A stretch of 61,835 nucleotides of DNA, taken from IMG/VR virus record IMGVR_UViG_3300032291_002198, positions 1 through 61,835 of that record; one strand, 5' to 3'. Made by a program: the position numbers and the translations under genes. This DNA is from a virus. Of the stretch, positions 8,415 through 18,498 are shown piece after piece. The notes beneath the pieces were generated by a model. That model was not told the origin of the DNA. It saw only the letters and a list, made by a program, of their open reading frames with translations, and made no database searches. How positions within the stretch are numbered: the first letter of the stretch is position 1; each line of letters begins with the position of its first letter.

Positions 8415-9521
8415 ATGAATTCAGCAGAATCACAAATGGCGGAGGCACTCACTAGTGCGGGATTTACGGTGTCGGATACACCACCCGCATTTCTAATGAA
8501 TGATGCCCCAGGACAATTTACGGAGCCAGCTCCGGTGCAAACCGAAGCAGCTCCGCAAGCGCAGGAATCGACTCAGCCTGCGGCGGCACCTGAGCCACAA
8601 GCTCAGGGGCAACCGGAAAGTGAGCCGAGTTCTTTGACAGAACCCCTTACCGGGGAACAATTCATGCCATTCCCAGATGACATCTTTGGCGAAACGCCTA
8701 CCGATGACGCATTCTCGGGAATGAGTGATGATGAGTTCTCCGATTTGTATGCTCAACTTGACCCTCGCATTCAAGTTATCGCAGACTTCGTTGCCAAGAC
8801 AGGACGTTCTCCTGAAGATTGGTTCCGCTACCAAGCTCTAGACCCATCCGAAATGGATGATTTGACCGCGGTGCGAATCAATATCGCAAGTGAATATCCT
8901 AACCTTTCTAACGAAGAGGTAAATCTGCTGCTGTCCAGCAAATACAAACTGGACGACTCGATTTACAGCGAAGATGACCTTCGCCTCGGTAGCCTGCAGC
9001 TAAAGCTTGATGCTACAAAAGCTCGTACGCAAATGGAAACGCTCCGTGAGCAATTCCAAATGCCTGAGTTTGAAGAACAGCAAACATTTGACTCATTTGA
9101 GAATCCGTTCGATGAGAGTTGGATGCGCGGAATGCACCAGTCGCTCGGTGAACTTGGACAGATTTCATTTGACCTGCCCAATGGAAAAGAGTTCAACTAC
9201 GGCATCCCCGAATCTTACCGAAACGAATTGTTTCAGGAGAATGTGCAGATGGAAAAGTTCTTCGATAAGTACATGGACGACCAGGGCAACTGGGACCACG
9301 ACCTATGGAATATGCACCGCACGGTAACGGATAACCTTCCGAACATCTTGCAGAACATATACCAGCAGGGGCTTAGCGACGGACAGCGAGCAATCGTTGA
9401 ACGCGCTGCCAACGTGGACGCATCTACTCCAGTCGCACCAGTACAAAATCAAAAAAGCGCCTTAGCCGAGCAAATCTTAGATGCGCTCGGACGGCAACAA
9501 ACCTTAACATTCAAAATCTAG
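8415..9521 (+). CDS. Putative head scaffolding protein
   Basis: The 368-aa acidic product begins with a Pro/Gln/Ala/Glu-rich low-complexity region (about residues 30-85), followed by an Asp/Glu-rich helical middle and an extended charged C-terminus. There are no enzymatic motifs. It sits 8 nt upstream of the major capsid gene, the usual scaffold position, and has the composition typical of scaffolds. No protease motif is evident within it. It could instead be a capsid-associated or decoration protein. The call rests on position and composition. Confidence 0.65.
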   Translation: MNSAESQMAEALTSAGFTVSDTPPAFLMNDAPGQFTEPAPVQTEAAPQAQESTQPAAAPEPQAQGQPESEPSSLTEPLTGEQFMPFPDDIFGETPTDDAFSGMSDDEFSDLYAQLDPRIQVIADFVAKTGRSPEDWFRYQALDPSEMDDLTAVRINIASEYPNLSNEEVNLLLSSKYKLDDSIYSEDDLRLGSLQLKLDATKARTQMETLREQFQMPEFEEQQTFDSFENPFDESWMRGMHQSLGELGQISFDLPNGKEFNYGIPESYRNELFQENVQMEKFFDKYMDDQGNWDHDLWNMHRTVTDNLPNILQNIYQQGLSDGQRAIVERAANVDASTPVAPVQNQKSALAEQILDALGRQQTLTFKI

Positions 9522-9529
9522 CATAAGTC

Positions 9530-10924
9530 ATGTCTTTAACTAGCTCACCTCCCGTTTTTAACGACAACAAGGCAGCAGTATTCCGCCGCCTTGACCCGAC
9601 CAAGTACAGCTCCTTGGGCGACTACATCGACGAAGTAAACGCTCCTGACAACCGTGACCAATTGGTTAAAACCTACGGTTACCAGCAAATCAGTGGCGGT
9701 CTTACGGGGTTTCTAAACCTTACAGGCGCCGTACGCGGAAACGGTACCGCCGATGAGGTTCAATACTGGGAAGAAACTCGCCTGCACTCTTACGCGTCTG
9801 TAGCTCCTACGGCTTCTGCCGCTGCTGCTGCTACTACGTTCGTAGGCCTAAAGGCAACCAGCGACGCTTCTGTCCTTCGCTTGAATGACGTAGTTCTTGT
9901 TGGTGGTCAAGACCGCTTCATCGTTACGGCTATCAGCCCGACCGGTGAAGTTTCAAACACCGCTACCGCTAACTACACCTTCCAAGCTCTTTCTAGCACT
10001 GGCCTGACCGCCTCTGTAAGCACGGCTTCCATCAACCTTCCGGTTATTGGTAACCTGTTTGCTCAAGGCACCGACCAGAACACTGGCTACTTGGAATCTA
10101 ACGTTATCAAGCGTACGAATCCTTACAGCATCATCAAGGAAGTATTCAAGGTTACCGGTTCGCAAGCAACGAACATCGGCTGGATTAACGTCGGAAACGG
10201 CGACTACCGCTGGTACGTTAAGGGCGAAATGGACACCCGTGCTCGCTTCCTAGACAAGCGTGAGATGATGTTGTTGCTCGGCCAGAACATCACTAGCTCT
10301 CTGACCACCACGAACATCCAAGGTCTTCCTACGGCTGGCGAAGGTTACTTCTCTGCCATCGAGAACCGCGGTATCGTACAAGCTGGCCAGATTGATGACT
10401 TCACCGAGTTCGACCTTTTGGTTGCTGAACTTGACAAGCAAGGCGCCGCTCCTGAGTACGCCATGTACGTCAATACGGCTCAAGACCTCAAGCTTGACGA
10501 TATGGTTGCTACGTTGAACGGTGCTGCTGGATTCGGAAGCGCTACTATCGGTGTTAACGCATTCGGTGGTAAAGTGAACGAAGCTGCAATGCTGGGCTTC
10601 AAGTCGTTCTCTCGTGGTTCTTACACGTTCCACAAGCACTCTTGGAAGCTTCTCAACGACCCGACCTTGTTGTCTGGTTCAAAGTACCTCGGCGTAATGA
10701 TTCCTATGACCACTGTTGTTGACCCCAAGACCGGCAACCGCGCCGCTGCCTTGGAGCTTAACTACAAGGACACGAATGGTTACAGCCGCGAAATGGAGCA
10801 CTGGATGACCGGTTCTATCCTGGGCGTTGCTAACACGAACGAGGACTCACTGCAGTTCAACTACCGTTCGGAGTGCGCTCTGGTTACACGTGCCGCCAAC
10901 CAGCACATCCTTATCAAGGCCTAA
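9530..10924 (+). CDS. Major capsid protein (HK97-fold, crAss-like/Cellulophaga podophage type)
   Basis: The 464-aa product includes PYSIIKEVFKVTG, IGWINVGNGDYRWYVKGEMDTR and YSREMEHWMTG..LGVANTNEDS, a pattern I recognise from capsid proteins of Bacteroidota podoviruses. An inserted Ala/Thr-rich beta domain lies near residues 80-170. It follows the scaffold-like gene and is followed by a strong terminator, so it can be expressed at high level independently of downstream genes. Its codons favour C-ending and G-ending synonymous choices (AAC, GAC, TAC, AAG), consistent with a highly expressed gene. Confidence 0.85.
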   Translation: MSLTSSPPVFNDNKAAVFRRLDPTKYSSLGDYIDEVNAPDNRDQLVKTYGYQQISGGLTGFLNLTGAVRGNGTADEVQYWEETRLHSYASVAPTASAAAAATTFVGLKATSDASVLRLNDVVLVGGQDRFIVTAISPTGEVSNTATANYTFQALSSTGLTASVSTASINLPVIGNLFAQGTDQNTGYLESNVIKRTNPYSIIKEVFKVTGSQATNIGWINVGNGDYRWYVKGEMDTRARFLDKREMMLLLGQNITSSLTTTNIQGLPTAGEGYFSAIENRGIVQAGQIDDFTEFDLLVAELDKQGAAPEYAMYVNTAQDLKLDDMVATLNGAAGFGSATIGVNAFGGKVNEAAMLGFKSFSRGSYTFHKHSWKLLNDPTLLSGSKYLGVMIPMTTVVDPKTGNRAAALELNYKDTNGYSREMEHWMTGSILGVANTNEDSLQFNYRSECALVTRAANQHILIKA

Positions 10925-10936
10925 ACCTTGAAATCT

Positions 10937-10972
10937 GAGGAAGGGGGCTTCGGCCCCCTCCTCTTTTTCTTT
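10937..10972 (+). terminator. Strong intrinsic terminator after capsid gene
   Basis: A GC-rich stem GAGGaAGGGGGC/GCCCCCTCCTC with a TTCG tetraloop is followed by TTTTTCTTT. Confidence 0.92.
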
Positions 10973-10991
10973 CTCTTAATTTCATTTAGTA

Positions 10992-11813
10992 ATGAGCACT
11001 GAACAAACCCCAGCACCCGCCAAGCGCGGACCCCGTGTCATCGAGGCACCTACTCCAACAGCTCCGCGTGGAGTACCCGTTGTAAAGCGGGAGCAAACAC
11101 CAGACCTTCAAAAAATCTATGAGATTCCTTACGGAGGAGGTATTGTTTGCAAAATCAAATCTGAATCAACCGTATACGATAAGGAGACTCGCCAAGTACG
11201 AGGAATTCGTTACTGCCCTAACGAGCCAAGCGTATACATGGATGAGCAAAGCTACAGCGCACGCCGTGAGCACATTGTCTTCCGTAATGGAATGCTGATT
11301 GTCCCTGAGAACAAGCCGAACCTGGCCCAGTTCCTTGACCTGCACCCACAGAACCGTGCTAATGGTGGTGAATTATTTCAACTCGTAGAGCGTAGCCGTA
11401 ACGTACAGGCTCAGGTTGACCGCGAGTTCTTGCTGCATGATGCTGTTGCTCTCGTGCGCAACAAGGAGCTCGACGAGCTACTTGCTGTTGCCGTAGCTCT
11501 TGGCATCAACATCCAGCAGAAGACCATTGAAATTCGCCGTGAGCTTCTCACAGAAGCTAAGGCGAATCCGGAGGCATTCATGAAGATGTTTGACGACCCT
11601 CGTGTCAAGTGCCGTTCTGCGGTAATCCAATCAAATGATTTTCAAATCATTTCACTGCGTCCTGACGGGGTGTACTGGTTTGATAGCGGTCGCTTGATTC
11701 TGTCTGTTCCTGCTGGTCAAGACCCGACAGATATCATGGTTCGTTTCTGCTTGACAGAAAAGGGAGCGTCTGTATATGAGGAACTTGTTTCACGACTCGA
11801 GAAATTGTCGTAG
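10992..11813 (+). CDS. Conserved phage protein downstream of capsid, probable capsid accessory
   Basis: The 273-aa product has a Pro/Ala-rich N-terminus (about 40 residues), then YDKETRQVRGIRYCPNE, IVFRNGMLIVPENKPN and FLDLHPQNRANGG. I recall such stretches in uncharacterised structural genes of marine phages that also lie next to the capsid gene. The C-terminal half is helical and charged. A head vertex, decoration or completion role fits the location between capsid and connector genes, but no specific domain is identified. A long hairpin and a terminator follow. Confidence 0.6.
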   Translation: MSTEQTPAPAKRGPRVIEAPTPTAPRGVPVVKREQTPDLQKIYEIPYGGGIVCKIKSESTVYDKETRQVRGIRYCPNEPSVYMDEQSYSARREHIVFRNGMLIVPENKPNLAQFLDLHPQNRANGGELFQLVERSRNVQAQVDREFLLHDAVALVRNKELDELLAVAVALGINIQQKTIEIRRELLTEAKANPEAFMKMFDDPRVKCRSAVIQSNDFQIISLRPDGVYWFDSGRLILSVPAGQDPTDIMVRFCLTEKGASVYEELVSRLEKLS

Positions 11814-11833
11814 ATTTGTTCCACACATCAAGC

Positions 11834-11867
11834 GTCAGACCATTCTGGTTGGTATCCATGGTCTGAC
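11834..11867 (+). other. Perfect 10-bp inverted repeat (RNA hairpin) between genes
   Basis: GTCAGACCAT at 11834-11843 pairs perfectly with ATGGTCTGAC at 11858-11867 across a 14-nt loop. It lies between the stop at 11813 and the terminator at 11873, so it is probably an mRNA 3'-end or processing structure. Confidence 0.7.
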
Positions 11868-11872
11868 AAACT

Positions 11873-11899
11873 GGGGGCTTAGGCCCCCTTTTTCTTTTT
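11873..11899 (+). terminator. Intrinsic terminator
   Basis: GGGGGC, a TTAG loop and GCCCCC are followed by TTTTTCTTTTT. The next promoter box starts 2 nt later. Confidence 0.88.
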
Positions 11900-11900
11900 G

Positions 11901-11908
11901 TATATTTG
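11901..11908 (+). promoter_or_regulatory. -7 element TATATTTG for connector/tail operon
   Basis: TATATTTG lies 17 nt before the ATG at 11926, directly after a terminator, so it should start a new transcript for 11926-18479. Confidence 0.62.
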
Positions 11909-11925
11909 CTTCAAAGCCAAAGACT

Positions 11926-12678
11926 ATGGCAAGTGTAGAAAGAATATACCGTGCAGTAAAGGACATAGCGAACAAAGACCAGCGTGGATTCATTACGCCG
12001 GCCATCTTCAACGAGTTCGCAGGCATCGCTCAAATGAACGTATTCAACCGTTTGTTTGACGAGATGAGCCTTGCTGTGCGAATGCGCCGCGCTGGCACAG
12101 ATGCTCAGCGTCAGTTCGCTAAAGCAAAAAAAGTTGAAGAAGACCTTTCCACGTTTTCAAAGAAAGCCACTTTGAATCTGGCTTCTGGAGTTGTTGATAA
12201 GCCGGCAGACTTTGCTCGTGTCATTTCTATAACGACACCTGGACGATACGTGCTTGGACAATACCAGCAGTACCAAGTCCAGATTGTGTACAACACGGAG
12301 CACATCGACAGAATCCTAAACAGCGACTTATCTAAGCCGACGAGCACTGCACCAGTGGCGCTGATTGGAAATCAGATTGAGGTCTTTCCAAACGTAAATA
12401 CGAGTGTCACTTCTATTGTGCTTCGCTACTACAAGCTGCCTCAGGGAATCGTTCCTACTACTGGAGCGAAGACAACCGCTGCGCCAACGTATGGATATAC
12501 TTCGGTAGTTCCTGGTGTTGAGCTATACTCTGCAGCAAACAGCGTTGACTTTGAGCTTCCAGAGCAGTATTTCACTGAGATTGTTACGGAGATTTTGATG
12601 CTTGTTGGAGTGAACCTCAGGGACAACGACGTATACAACTACGCAGCAAGTGAAACCGCTAAAGACGAAGCTCAATAA
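11926..12678 (+). CDS. Head-tail connector/ring protein candidate
   Basis: The 250-aa product begins MASVERIYRAVKDIANKDQ and has GFITPAIFNEFAGIAQ, a helical start followed by a beta-rich middle (YQVQIVYNTEHIDRIL). The open frame extends upstream to 11776, but that part spans the terminator and promoter, so ATG 11926 is chosen. It overlaps the next gene by one base (TAATGG). Position after the capsid block and before the 249-aa and 1682-aa tail genes matches the ring/adaptor proteins of crAss-like podoviruses. Function is inferred from order. Confidence 0.65.
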   Translation: MASVERIYRAVKDIANKDQRGFITPAIFNEFAGIAQMNVFNRLFDEMSLAVRMRRAGTDAQRQFAKAKKVEEDLSTFSKKATLNLASGVVDKPADFARVISITTPGRYVLGQYQQYQVQIVYNTEHIDRILNSDLSKPTSTAPVALIGNQIEVFPNVNTSVTSIVLRYYKLPQGIVPTTGAKTTAAPTYGYTSVVPGVELYSAANSVDFELPEQYFTEIVTEILMLVGVNLRDNDVYNYAASETAKDEAQ

Positions 12679-13427
12679 TGGCCACATCATACGCATTCAT
12701 TCCATTAGACCAGGTAATCAACGACTACATCATTGCGATGCAGGAGGACGATTACGCGTCCAATGTATCTGACTACCAAATCCGCCAATACGCTCTTCGT
12801 GGTATTCGTGAGTTCGGGATGGATATCTCTGCGAATATCAAGAGCACGCAGCTTACGGTTAACGAGCAATATGGATATGTTGAGATTCCAAGTGACCTTC
12901 TTGCCCTGACCAAAATCGGACAGCTAGGTGCCGACGGTCTGGTATATGTTTTTGCCGAAAACAAAAACATGAACCTTCTCAAGAATCAGCCGGCTGAAGA
13001 CGTACCAGATTACCTTCTTGGTTTTGATTCTTACGTCTTTCGCAATTTCATCTTTGAGTCTACTGTTGGCCGTTTGTACGGTATGGGTGGTGGACAGGGC
13101 GCTGGCGAATACCGCATGAACTGGGCAGAGAATCGCATTGAGATTTCCATGCTGTCCGATACTACTCAAGTAGTTATTGAGTACATCACCGATGAAGCCA
13201 AATGCGAAAACCCATGTGTACCGACCGCTGCAGAAGAAGCCCTGAGGGCATACATATACTTCAAGACGCTGGAGCGAAAGTCCAGCGTACCGATGGGGGA
13301 AAAGCAGCGTGCACGTGCCGAATACTACAACCAGCTCCGTCTGGCGAACTCCCGTCTGAAGTCGTTCAGCAAGGATGATGCTCTGCAAATCATCCGCCGC
13401 AACTACCGTCTCAGTCCTAAAGCATAA
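12678..13427 (+). CDS. Tail stabilisation / head-completion-like protein
   Basis: The 249-aa product has a helical N-terminus (QVINDYIIAMQEDDYASNV), a region FGMDISANIKSTQLTV..YVEIPSDLLALTKIG and a helical C-terminus with RAYIYFKTLERKSSVP. This arrangement resembles P22 gp4-type and crAss-like stabilisation proteins that bridge portal and tail nozzle. It sits three bases upstream of the large nozzle/muzzle gene and overlaps the previous gene. No catalytic motif is seen. Confidence 0.68.
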   Translation: MATSYAFIPLDQVINDYIIAMQEDDYASNVSDYQIRQYALRGIREFGMDISANIKSTQLTVNEQYGYVEIPSDLLALTKIGQLGADGLVYVFAENKNMNLLKNQPAEDVPDYLLGFDSYVFRNFIFESTVGRLYGMGGGQGAGEYRMNWAENRIEISMLSDTTQVVIEYITDEAKCENPCVPTAAEEALRAYIYFKTLERKSSVPMGEKQRARAEYYNQLRLANSRLKSFSKDDALQIIRRNYRLSPKA

Positions 13428-13430
13428 TCT

Positions 13431-16400
13431 ATGCCGTCTATTGATAAGCTCATACCGCGCTATCTCAACACCGATGATGATGAGCGCCTCGTAAAGAACG
13501 TAGAAATGACTGATGCGCAAAACCTGCGCGTGTCAGTTGACGTTGAGCGAGATGCGCTTGTAATCAAAAATGCTTACGGAAACGTAGCACGGTCTAGCAC
13601 GCTTCAGAATGGCTCAATGCCTGCCGGAACCAACAAGACTATTGGCTCTGTTACTGACGACACGACCAATCAAATCTACTTCGCTGTATACAACAGCAAC
13701 GACGCGCACCTAATCATCCGTTACGATGGTAATGGAAAGAAGGCATACAAGGTGTACCAGGACTCTGTGCTGCAGTTCTCGCAGAACTCATTTGTGCAGA
13801 TGTCTGTCGTTCGCAACTCGAACACTGACATCTTGCTGTACCTCAACGATGGACTTACTCCGCCCAAAAAGATTAACGCAACTAAGGCAGAGCAGAGCTT
13901 CACTGGAATCGGTGGATACCCCGCTCCATTTTCTACTGGGACAGATGCGGAAAAGCTGCTCTACATCACTGTTGCTAAGCAGCCTCCTTTGGAGCCCCCA
14001 ACCATATCTTTCACAAACAATCCAAACTACCCTCAGAACGACATATTTGAGAAGAACTTTCAGTTCGCTTATCAGTATGAGTACATGGATGGTGAGCAGT
14101 CTGCGCTCAGCCCGTATTCGGAGCTGAGCGTTACGGAGTTTCAGCTGAAGGATGGATTCATCAACAACGCAGACAGGTATACGCTCAACCAGATAAATAT
14201 CTCTGTAACCAACAGCAAAGGAGACGTAAACAAAATCAAGATATACGCTCGTCGCGGCGACCGAGATGCTCCTTTCTTCCTGATTGGAACGCTGCTAAAC
14301 AACACCACTATAGGAACTCAGGTACTTCAATTTCGTGATGACCAGAGCTATATTCCGCTAGCAGCCGAAGTACAGGACAAGCGATACGACAACGTTCCAC
14401 AGGTTGCTGACTCACAAGCTATCTGCAGTAGCCGCCTCTTCTATGGCGGCTACACCGAGGGATATCCAAACCTTTCAGTAGAGGGTACATCAGTCACTCC
14501 AAACTATAACGAAAAGCCAACGGTATATGACCTATCTGTTGCGTTTGTTTCGAATCCTGGGTCTGCCTATACTAATGATGAAACTCTTCAGAACAGATAC
14601 TTCTCTATTGATTACTCGGGCCTTCCTGCTACTGTTACTGAGGACTCATCGTTGTTCTTGTCATTTGCGTTTGATGATGGCTTTGTAGTACTGAAAAATA
14701 TACTTGGCGATAACGACAACTACAGCTTCTTCGCGGGAAACGGAAGTTCGGCAATCAATGTTTCTCCAAATGTGTCAGGAGCATCAAATCAACTTGAGGC
14801 CATTTCTGGCATGCGGATACCTGCAGATGGAAGTGGTTTGACTCCTGGACCAAATGCAAATGGTCCGTTGAACTGTCCTCCGACTATTCACTTCATTAAG
14901 CAAAAAGACACGAGCGAAACTGAAGACACGCAAATTCCAATCAATCATATCATTGGCGGAATCAAACTTCTAACTAGTGGGATACAAGTTCGTGAACGTG
15001 TAGATATTCCATCTGGAACTTCTCGAGCAAGCACTATTGCTTTAGTAGAGCGTGCTATCTGCAAACGCTACCCTTTTCTGGCTAATTCCCAGCCTGGTAA
15101 TGGTGGATTTAGCCGATTCACAACGGGAGGAGATACTCCAAGCACTACTGAATCTGCTGCATTCAAAGGAAAAGGATATGCTCGTGTATTGCCAGAGGCA
15201 AACGGAGGGACTTCAACTCTGAAAACGTACAAAGTCTTGATTGACTCTCTTACTATTTCAGTTGACAAGTTTGTATTTGGAACGAAGCAGGCAGACGTAA
15301 TAGACCCAGAGTCGCCAACAGCCCAATTTGATTTCATTGAGGGAGCTCGCAACTCATTCGGTCAAAATAATAGAATTCGCATCCCTGATTTTGTAAGCAA
15401 TGGCCGCGGACAGCTTGTTAAGCTAAATGATTTCAGGGGTCAAACGGACGCTAGGGATGGACAAGTATTGCGGACCAATGCCTCTGTGACTCAAGCTGGA
15501 TGCTTCATGATTGCAAATGCAAAAATGAATGGTACCCAATGCTTCAAGTCTGGCTCTATGCACCAGCTTGGAGTCATCTATTTTGACGACCGAGGTCGAG
15601 CTGGAGGTGTTCAAAAGGTTGGCGCTGCTGATATCCTTCATACCAACAACAGAAGCACTCAGAACGGCTTAGATGGCTTTGCTAATGTGGTTATGCGTAT
15701 CAAGCACAATCCGCCAGTATGGGCCAAGAGATACGCCCCAGTATACGTTGGAAGAGGTTCAATCATAAACAAGGTTCAGTACAGTGTAGGTGGTGCATAT
15801 CTTGCATTCAACGATATGTCAAACCAGGGTTCTTTTGGTGCAAACCAAAGCATCTATCTATCTCTGAATACTCTTCAGGGGAAAGAGAACTCTTACACAA
15901 ATCAGTTCGGAGCGATTATTGAATATGGATTCGCTATTGGAGACAAGGTGCGTATCGTAAGGTATGGAAACAATCAAAAGGTTCAGTACGTATTCAAGGT
16001 AGTCAAAACGGTAAACCTCATAGATGATTCCTTATTGAATCCTCTGTTGGACAGAAGCTCGATGGCTGCTATTCAAAATACCACCGGTACGTTTCTTGTA
16101 ATTGAGGACAACTCTCTAGCTGATGGCTTCAACTCAAAGAGCATCCTTGATGATAACACAAATTGGAATGACGATTGCGTTATTGAGATATATCGAGAGA
16201 ACAAAGCGTTTGATACCACGCTCTACTACGAGATAGGCACCAACCTACCAATCACCGCTGGAGTTCACGGCTCAGAACGCACTACGCTTACCACCAGCGT
16301 TAAGCTCACTTCTCAATCTAGCAATCAGGTAAGCGGATATACCGTTGCTCAGATATACAAAGGAGACATCATTCAAGATAGCTCCGGAAAGAAAATAACT

Positions 16401-18479
16401 GTAGGTAACGTAACGCCAAGTACTGCAGAGTCTGGATTCAACTACCTGTTCTACGGAACTACTGACGCAAACTTCAGTATACCGTCCACAGCAAACTTCA
16501 CTGTGACAAACCCAGATGCTGTTCTGCTTCTAAACAACGGTGATTCATACTATCGTCTTCGCACGCTCCTGACTGGGGCCGGAGCTGCGAATCAGAATAT
16601 CGTTAGCAATACTCGGATTGCATTTGCGCAGAACAATATCGTTGACTTTGTGGAAGACTACCGAGTTAGTGACTTCTACACTTCTGATTATCAATCACTT
16701 GGTCGGACGTTCCCGTTTCTTCCAGATGCCAGAACCTACAAGCGCATTGGCTCGCTTACTTGGTCAGACCCATTCAACAACGAGAACACTACGCTTGGAC
16801 TTTCTTCGTTTAACCTTACGAAGATTAACTATAAGGACCTTGCCTACGACTATGGTTCAATCAGAAGTCTTGTGCCATACAATGAGCTCATGTATGTATT
16901 GCATGAGCGCAGGACTGGTGTAATCCCAGTAGGACGAAACATCATAACTGCAGATACTGGAGAATCTCTGGTGGCTTCTAATTTGATTCTTGGCCCGGTC
17001 AAGTACTACACTGGCGAGTTCGGAATCAACAACAACCCCGAATCTGTCGCTTCATACCGTGGATATGTGTTCTTCATTGATGCCATCGCAGCTAAGGTTT
17101 GCCGCATAGGATTTGAGAGTGGAATCGAGGTAATCAGCGAACAGCTTGTTGACGCATTCTTTGAAAGCAATCTGTACTCTACGCAAACGACAGCCACAAA
17201 CCGTCGGTACATCGGTGGGGTAGACAAGGAGAACACTGAGTATATCATTAGCGCTGAGGCCCTGTATACGTCAGAGATTACGGTTGATGACACGCTAACA
17301 GGAAATGCTGCAATTGGATTTGGCTCTACCAATAGTGCGTCATCGCTAATCAATGCAATCCCAGTTTACGACGATACTCTCACGTTCAACTTTGAGTCTG
17401 ACCCTCGCGACTTTGACGTTAACCAGGATAACTTTGGAACTTCTGGAGCTGGTTTGATTATTACAAACCAGCTTACCAATCAGCCAATTGTAGCCCTGGC
17501 AGAGAGCTATTCCCCGGCGTACCAAAATGGCGCCCTTACTGCAGCCGTACCAGTTGCTGTTACGAGCTCTTCGTTTAACGCCTTCATGCTTTCTACCTTC
17601 AGCCAACAGACCACCCAGCTTACGCTGACCAATTCTGCTGAGTCTACGGGTACAATTACCAATACAGTCCAAACACTTCCTGCGTTTACTATAGCCTACG
17701 ACATCCGTGAAAACTACTGGAGCACGAGGTATTCGTACATACCTGAGCAAATTGTATCACTATCTGATGCGCTCTACACCTTCAAGAACGGAATCATTTA
17801 CGAACATAATCCTAGTGTTGCTCGCAATACATTTTATGGCGTTGCTTCTCCAAGTATCGTTGAAGTGATTTCAAACTTCAACCCATCCATGATTAAGGTC
17901 TATGAGGCGGTTAGTCTGGAAGGCAATAGTTCTGCGTGGTCTTGTACGATGAACAACTCATCTCAGACATCTGCAATTGCAAGCACCATCTGGCAGGACA
18001 AGGAAGGGTTCTACTATGCGCCAATCCATCAGGATTCGACGATGGGCGCCATCTCCACCACATCGACAGCTAACATCACCTCGGTAGATGGAACGTCTCA
18101 GTTCTTCTCTTTGGGCGTAGTTGACTCTGCTTCTGGTAGCGTAATCAACTTCAAGAATGCAATCAACAACATTCCGTTCCCAGTTGGTAGCACTACGGCA
18201 CTGTACAAGCTCAACGTAGCATCAAGCCGTCTTGAGCCACTTGGGTACCGCGCCGACAGCAAGAGTGGGGAGAAGCAAATCACCTGCAATGCAACAGCCT
18301 CTGGCCTTGCCCAGAACAATGTTGTCGTTCTTGTAGCTACTCCGTCCATTGAGGGAGACCCCATGCGAGACTACTACTTGCAGTTGACTTTCACAAACTC
18401 TGTCACCACTGCGCACGAGTTGTACGCTATCAATTTGATATACTCTAAGTCTAATCTACATAACCAGCAAGGTCAGTAA
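13431..18479 (+). CDS. Large tail nozzle/muzzle-type protein (beta-propeller-like)
   Basis: The 1682-aa product starts MPSIDKLIPRYLNTDDDERLVKN and is dominated by beta-strand-prone, Asn/Ser/Thr-rich sequence with repeated blade-like segments (TTNQIYFAVYNSNDAHLIIRYD; YRGYVFFIDAIAAKVCRIG; IAYDIRENYWSTRYSYIPE). It is the size and position of the crAss-like muzzle and the analogue of T7 gp12/P22 gp10 nozzles. No lyase or hydrolase motif was recognised. A promoter box immediately after its stop begins the internal-protein genes. Whether parts of it contact the receptor is unknown. Confidence 0.75.
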   Translation: MPSIDKLIPRYLNTDDDERLVKNVEMTDAQNLRVSVDVERDALVIKNAYGNVARSSTLQNGSMPAGTNKTIGSVTDDTTNQIYFAVYNSNDAHLIIRYDGNGKKAYKVYQDSVLQFSQNSFVQMSVVRNSNTDILLYLNDGLTPPKKINATKAEQSFTGIGGYPAPFSTGTDAEKLLYITVAKQPPLEPPTISFTNNPNYPQNDIFEKNFQFAYQYEYMDGEQSALSPYSELSVTEFQLKDGFINNADRYTLNQINISVTNSKGDVNKIKIYARRGDRDAPFFLIGTLLNNTTIGTQVLQFRDDQSYIPLAAEVQDKRYDNVPQVADSQAICSSRLFYGGYTEGYPNLSVEGTSVTPNYNEKPTVYDLSVAFVSNPGSAYTNDETLQNRYFSIDYSGLPATVTEDSSLFLSFAFDDGFVVLKNILGDNDNYSFFAGNGSSAINVSPNVSGASNQLEAISGMRIPADGSGLTPGPNANGPLNCPPTIHFIKQKDTSETEDTQIPINHIIGGIKLLTSGIQVRERVDIPSGTSRASTIALVERAICKRYPFLANSQPGNGGFSRFTTGGDTPSTTESAAFKGKGYARVLPEANGGTSTLKTYKVLIDSLTISVDKFVFGTKQADVIDPESPTAQFDFIEGARNSFGQNNRIRIPDFVSNGRGQLVKLNDFRGQTDARDGQVLRTNASVTQAGCFMIANAKMNGTQCFKSGSMHQLGVIYFDDRGRAGGVQKVGAADILHTNNRSTQNGLDGFANVVMRIKHNPPVWAKRYAPVYVGRGSIINKVQYSVGGAYLAFNDMSNQGSFGANQSIYLSLNTLQGKENSYTNQFGAIIEYGFAIGDKVRIVRYGNNQKVQYVFKVVKTVNLIDDSLLNPLLDRSSMAAIQNTTGTFLVIEDNSLADGFNSKSILDDNTNWNDDCVIEIYRENKAFDTTLYYEIGTNLPITAGVHGSERTTLTTSVKLTSQSSNQVSGYTVAQIYKGDIIQDSSGKKITVGNVTPSTAESGFNYLFYGTTDANFSIPSTANFTVTNPDAVLLLNNGDSYYRLRTLLTGAGAANQNIVSNTRIAFAQNNIVDFVEDYRVSDFYTSDYQSLGRTFPFLPDARTYKRIGSLTWSDPFNNENTTLGLSSFNLTKINYKDLAYDYGSIRSLVPYNELMYVLHERRTGVIPVGRNIITADTGESLVASNLILGPVKYYTGEFGINNNPESVASYRGYVFFIDAIAAKVCRIGFESGIEVISEQLVDAFFESNLYSTQTTATNRRYIGGVDKENTEYIISAEALYTSEITVDDTLTGNAAIGFGSTNSASSLINAIPVYDDTLTFNFESDPRDFDVNQDNFGTSGAGLIITNQLTNQPIVALAESYSPAYQNGALTAAVPVAVTSSSFNAFMLSTFSQQTTQLTLTNSAESTGTITNTVQTLPAFTIAYDIRENYWSTRYSYIPEQIVSLSDALYTFKNGIIYEHNPSVARNTFYGVASPSIVEVISNFNPSMIKVYEAVSLEGNSSAWSCTMNNSSQTSAIASTIWQDKEGFYYAPIHQDSTMGAISTTSTANITSVDGTSQFFSLGVVDSASGSVINFKNAINNIPFPVGSTTALYKLNVASSRLEPLGYRADSKSGEKQITCNATASGLAQNNVVVLVATPSIEGDPMRDYYLQLTFTNSVTTAHELYAINLIYSKSNLHNQQGQ

Positions 18480-18486
18480 AAAACGC

Positions 18487-18494
18487 TACTTTTG
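18487..18494 (+). promoter_or_regulatory. -7 element TACTTTTG, possible leaderless start
   Basis: TACTTTTG ends 4 nt before the ATG at 18499. This implies a leaderless or nearly leaderless mRNA for the internal-protein genes. Confidence 0.55.
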
Positions 18495-18498
18495 TAAT

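Noticed and set aside
11776-11925. N-terminal extension of the connector gene
   Set aside because: It would translate through a terminator, a hairpin and the -7 promoter box.
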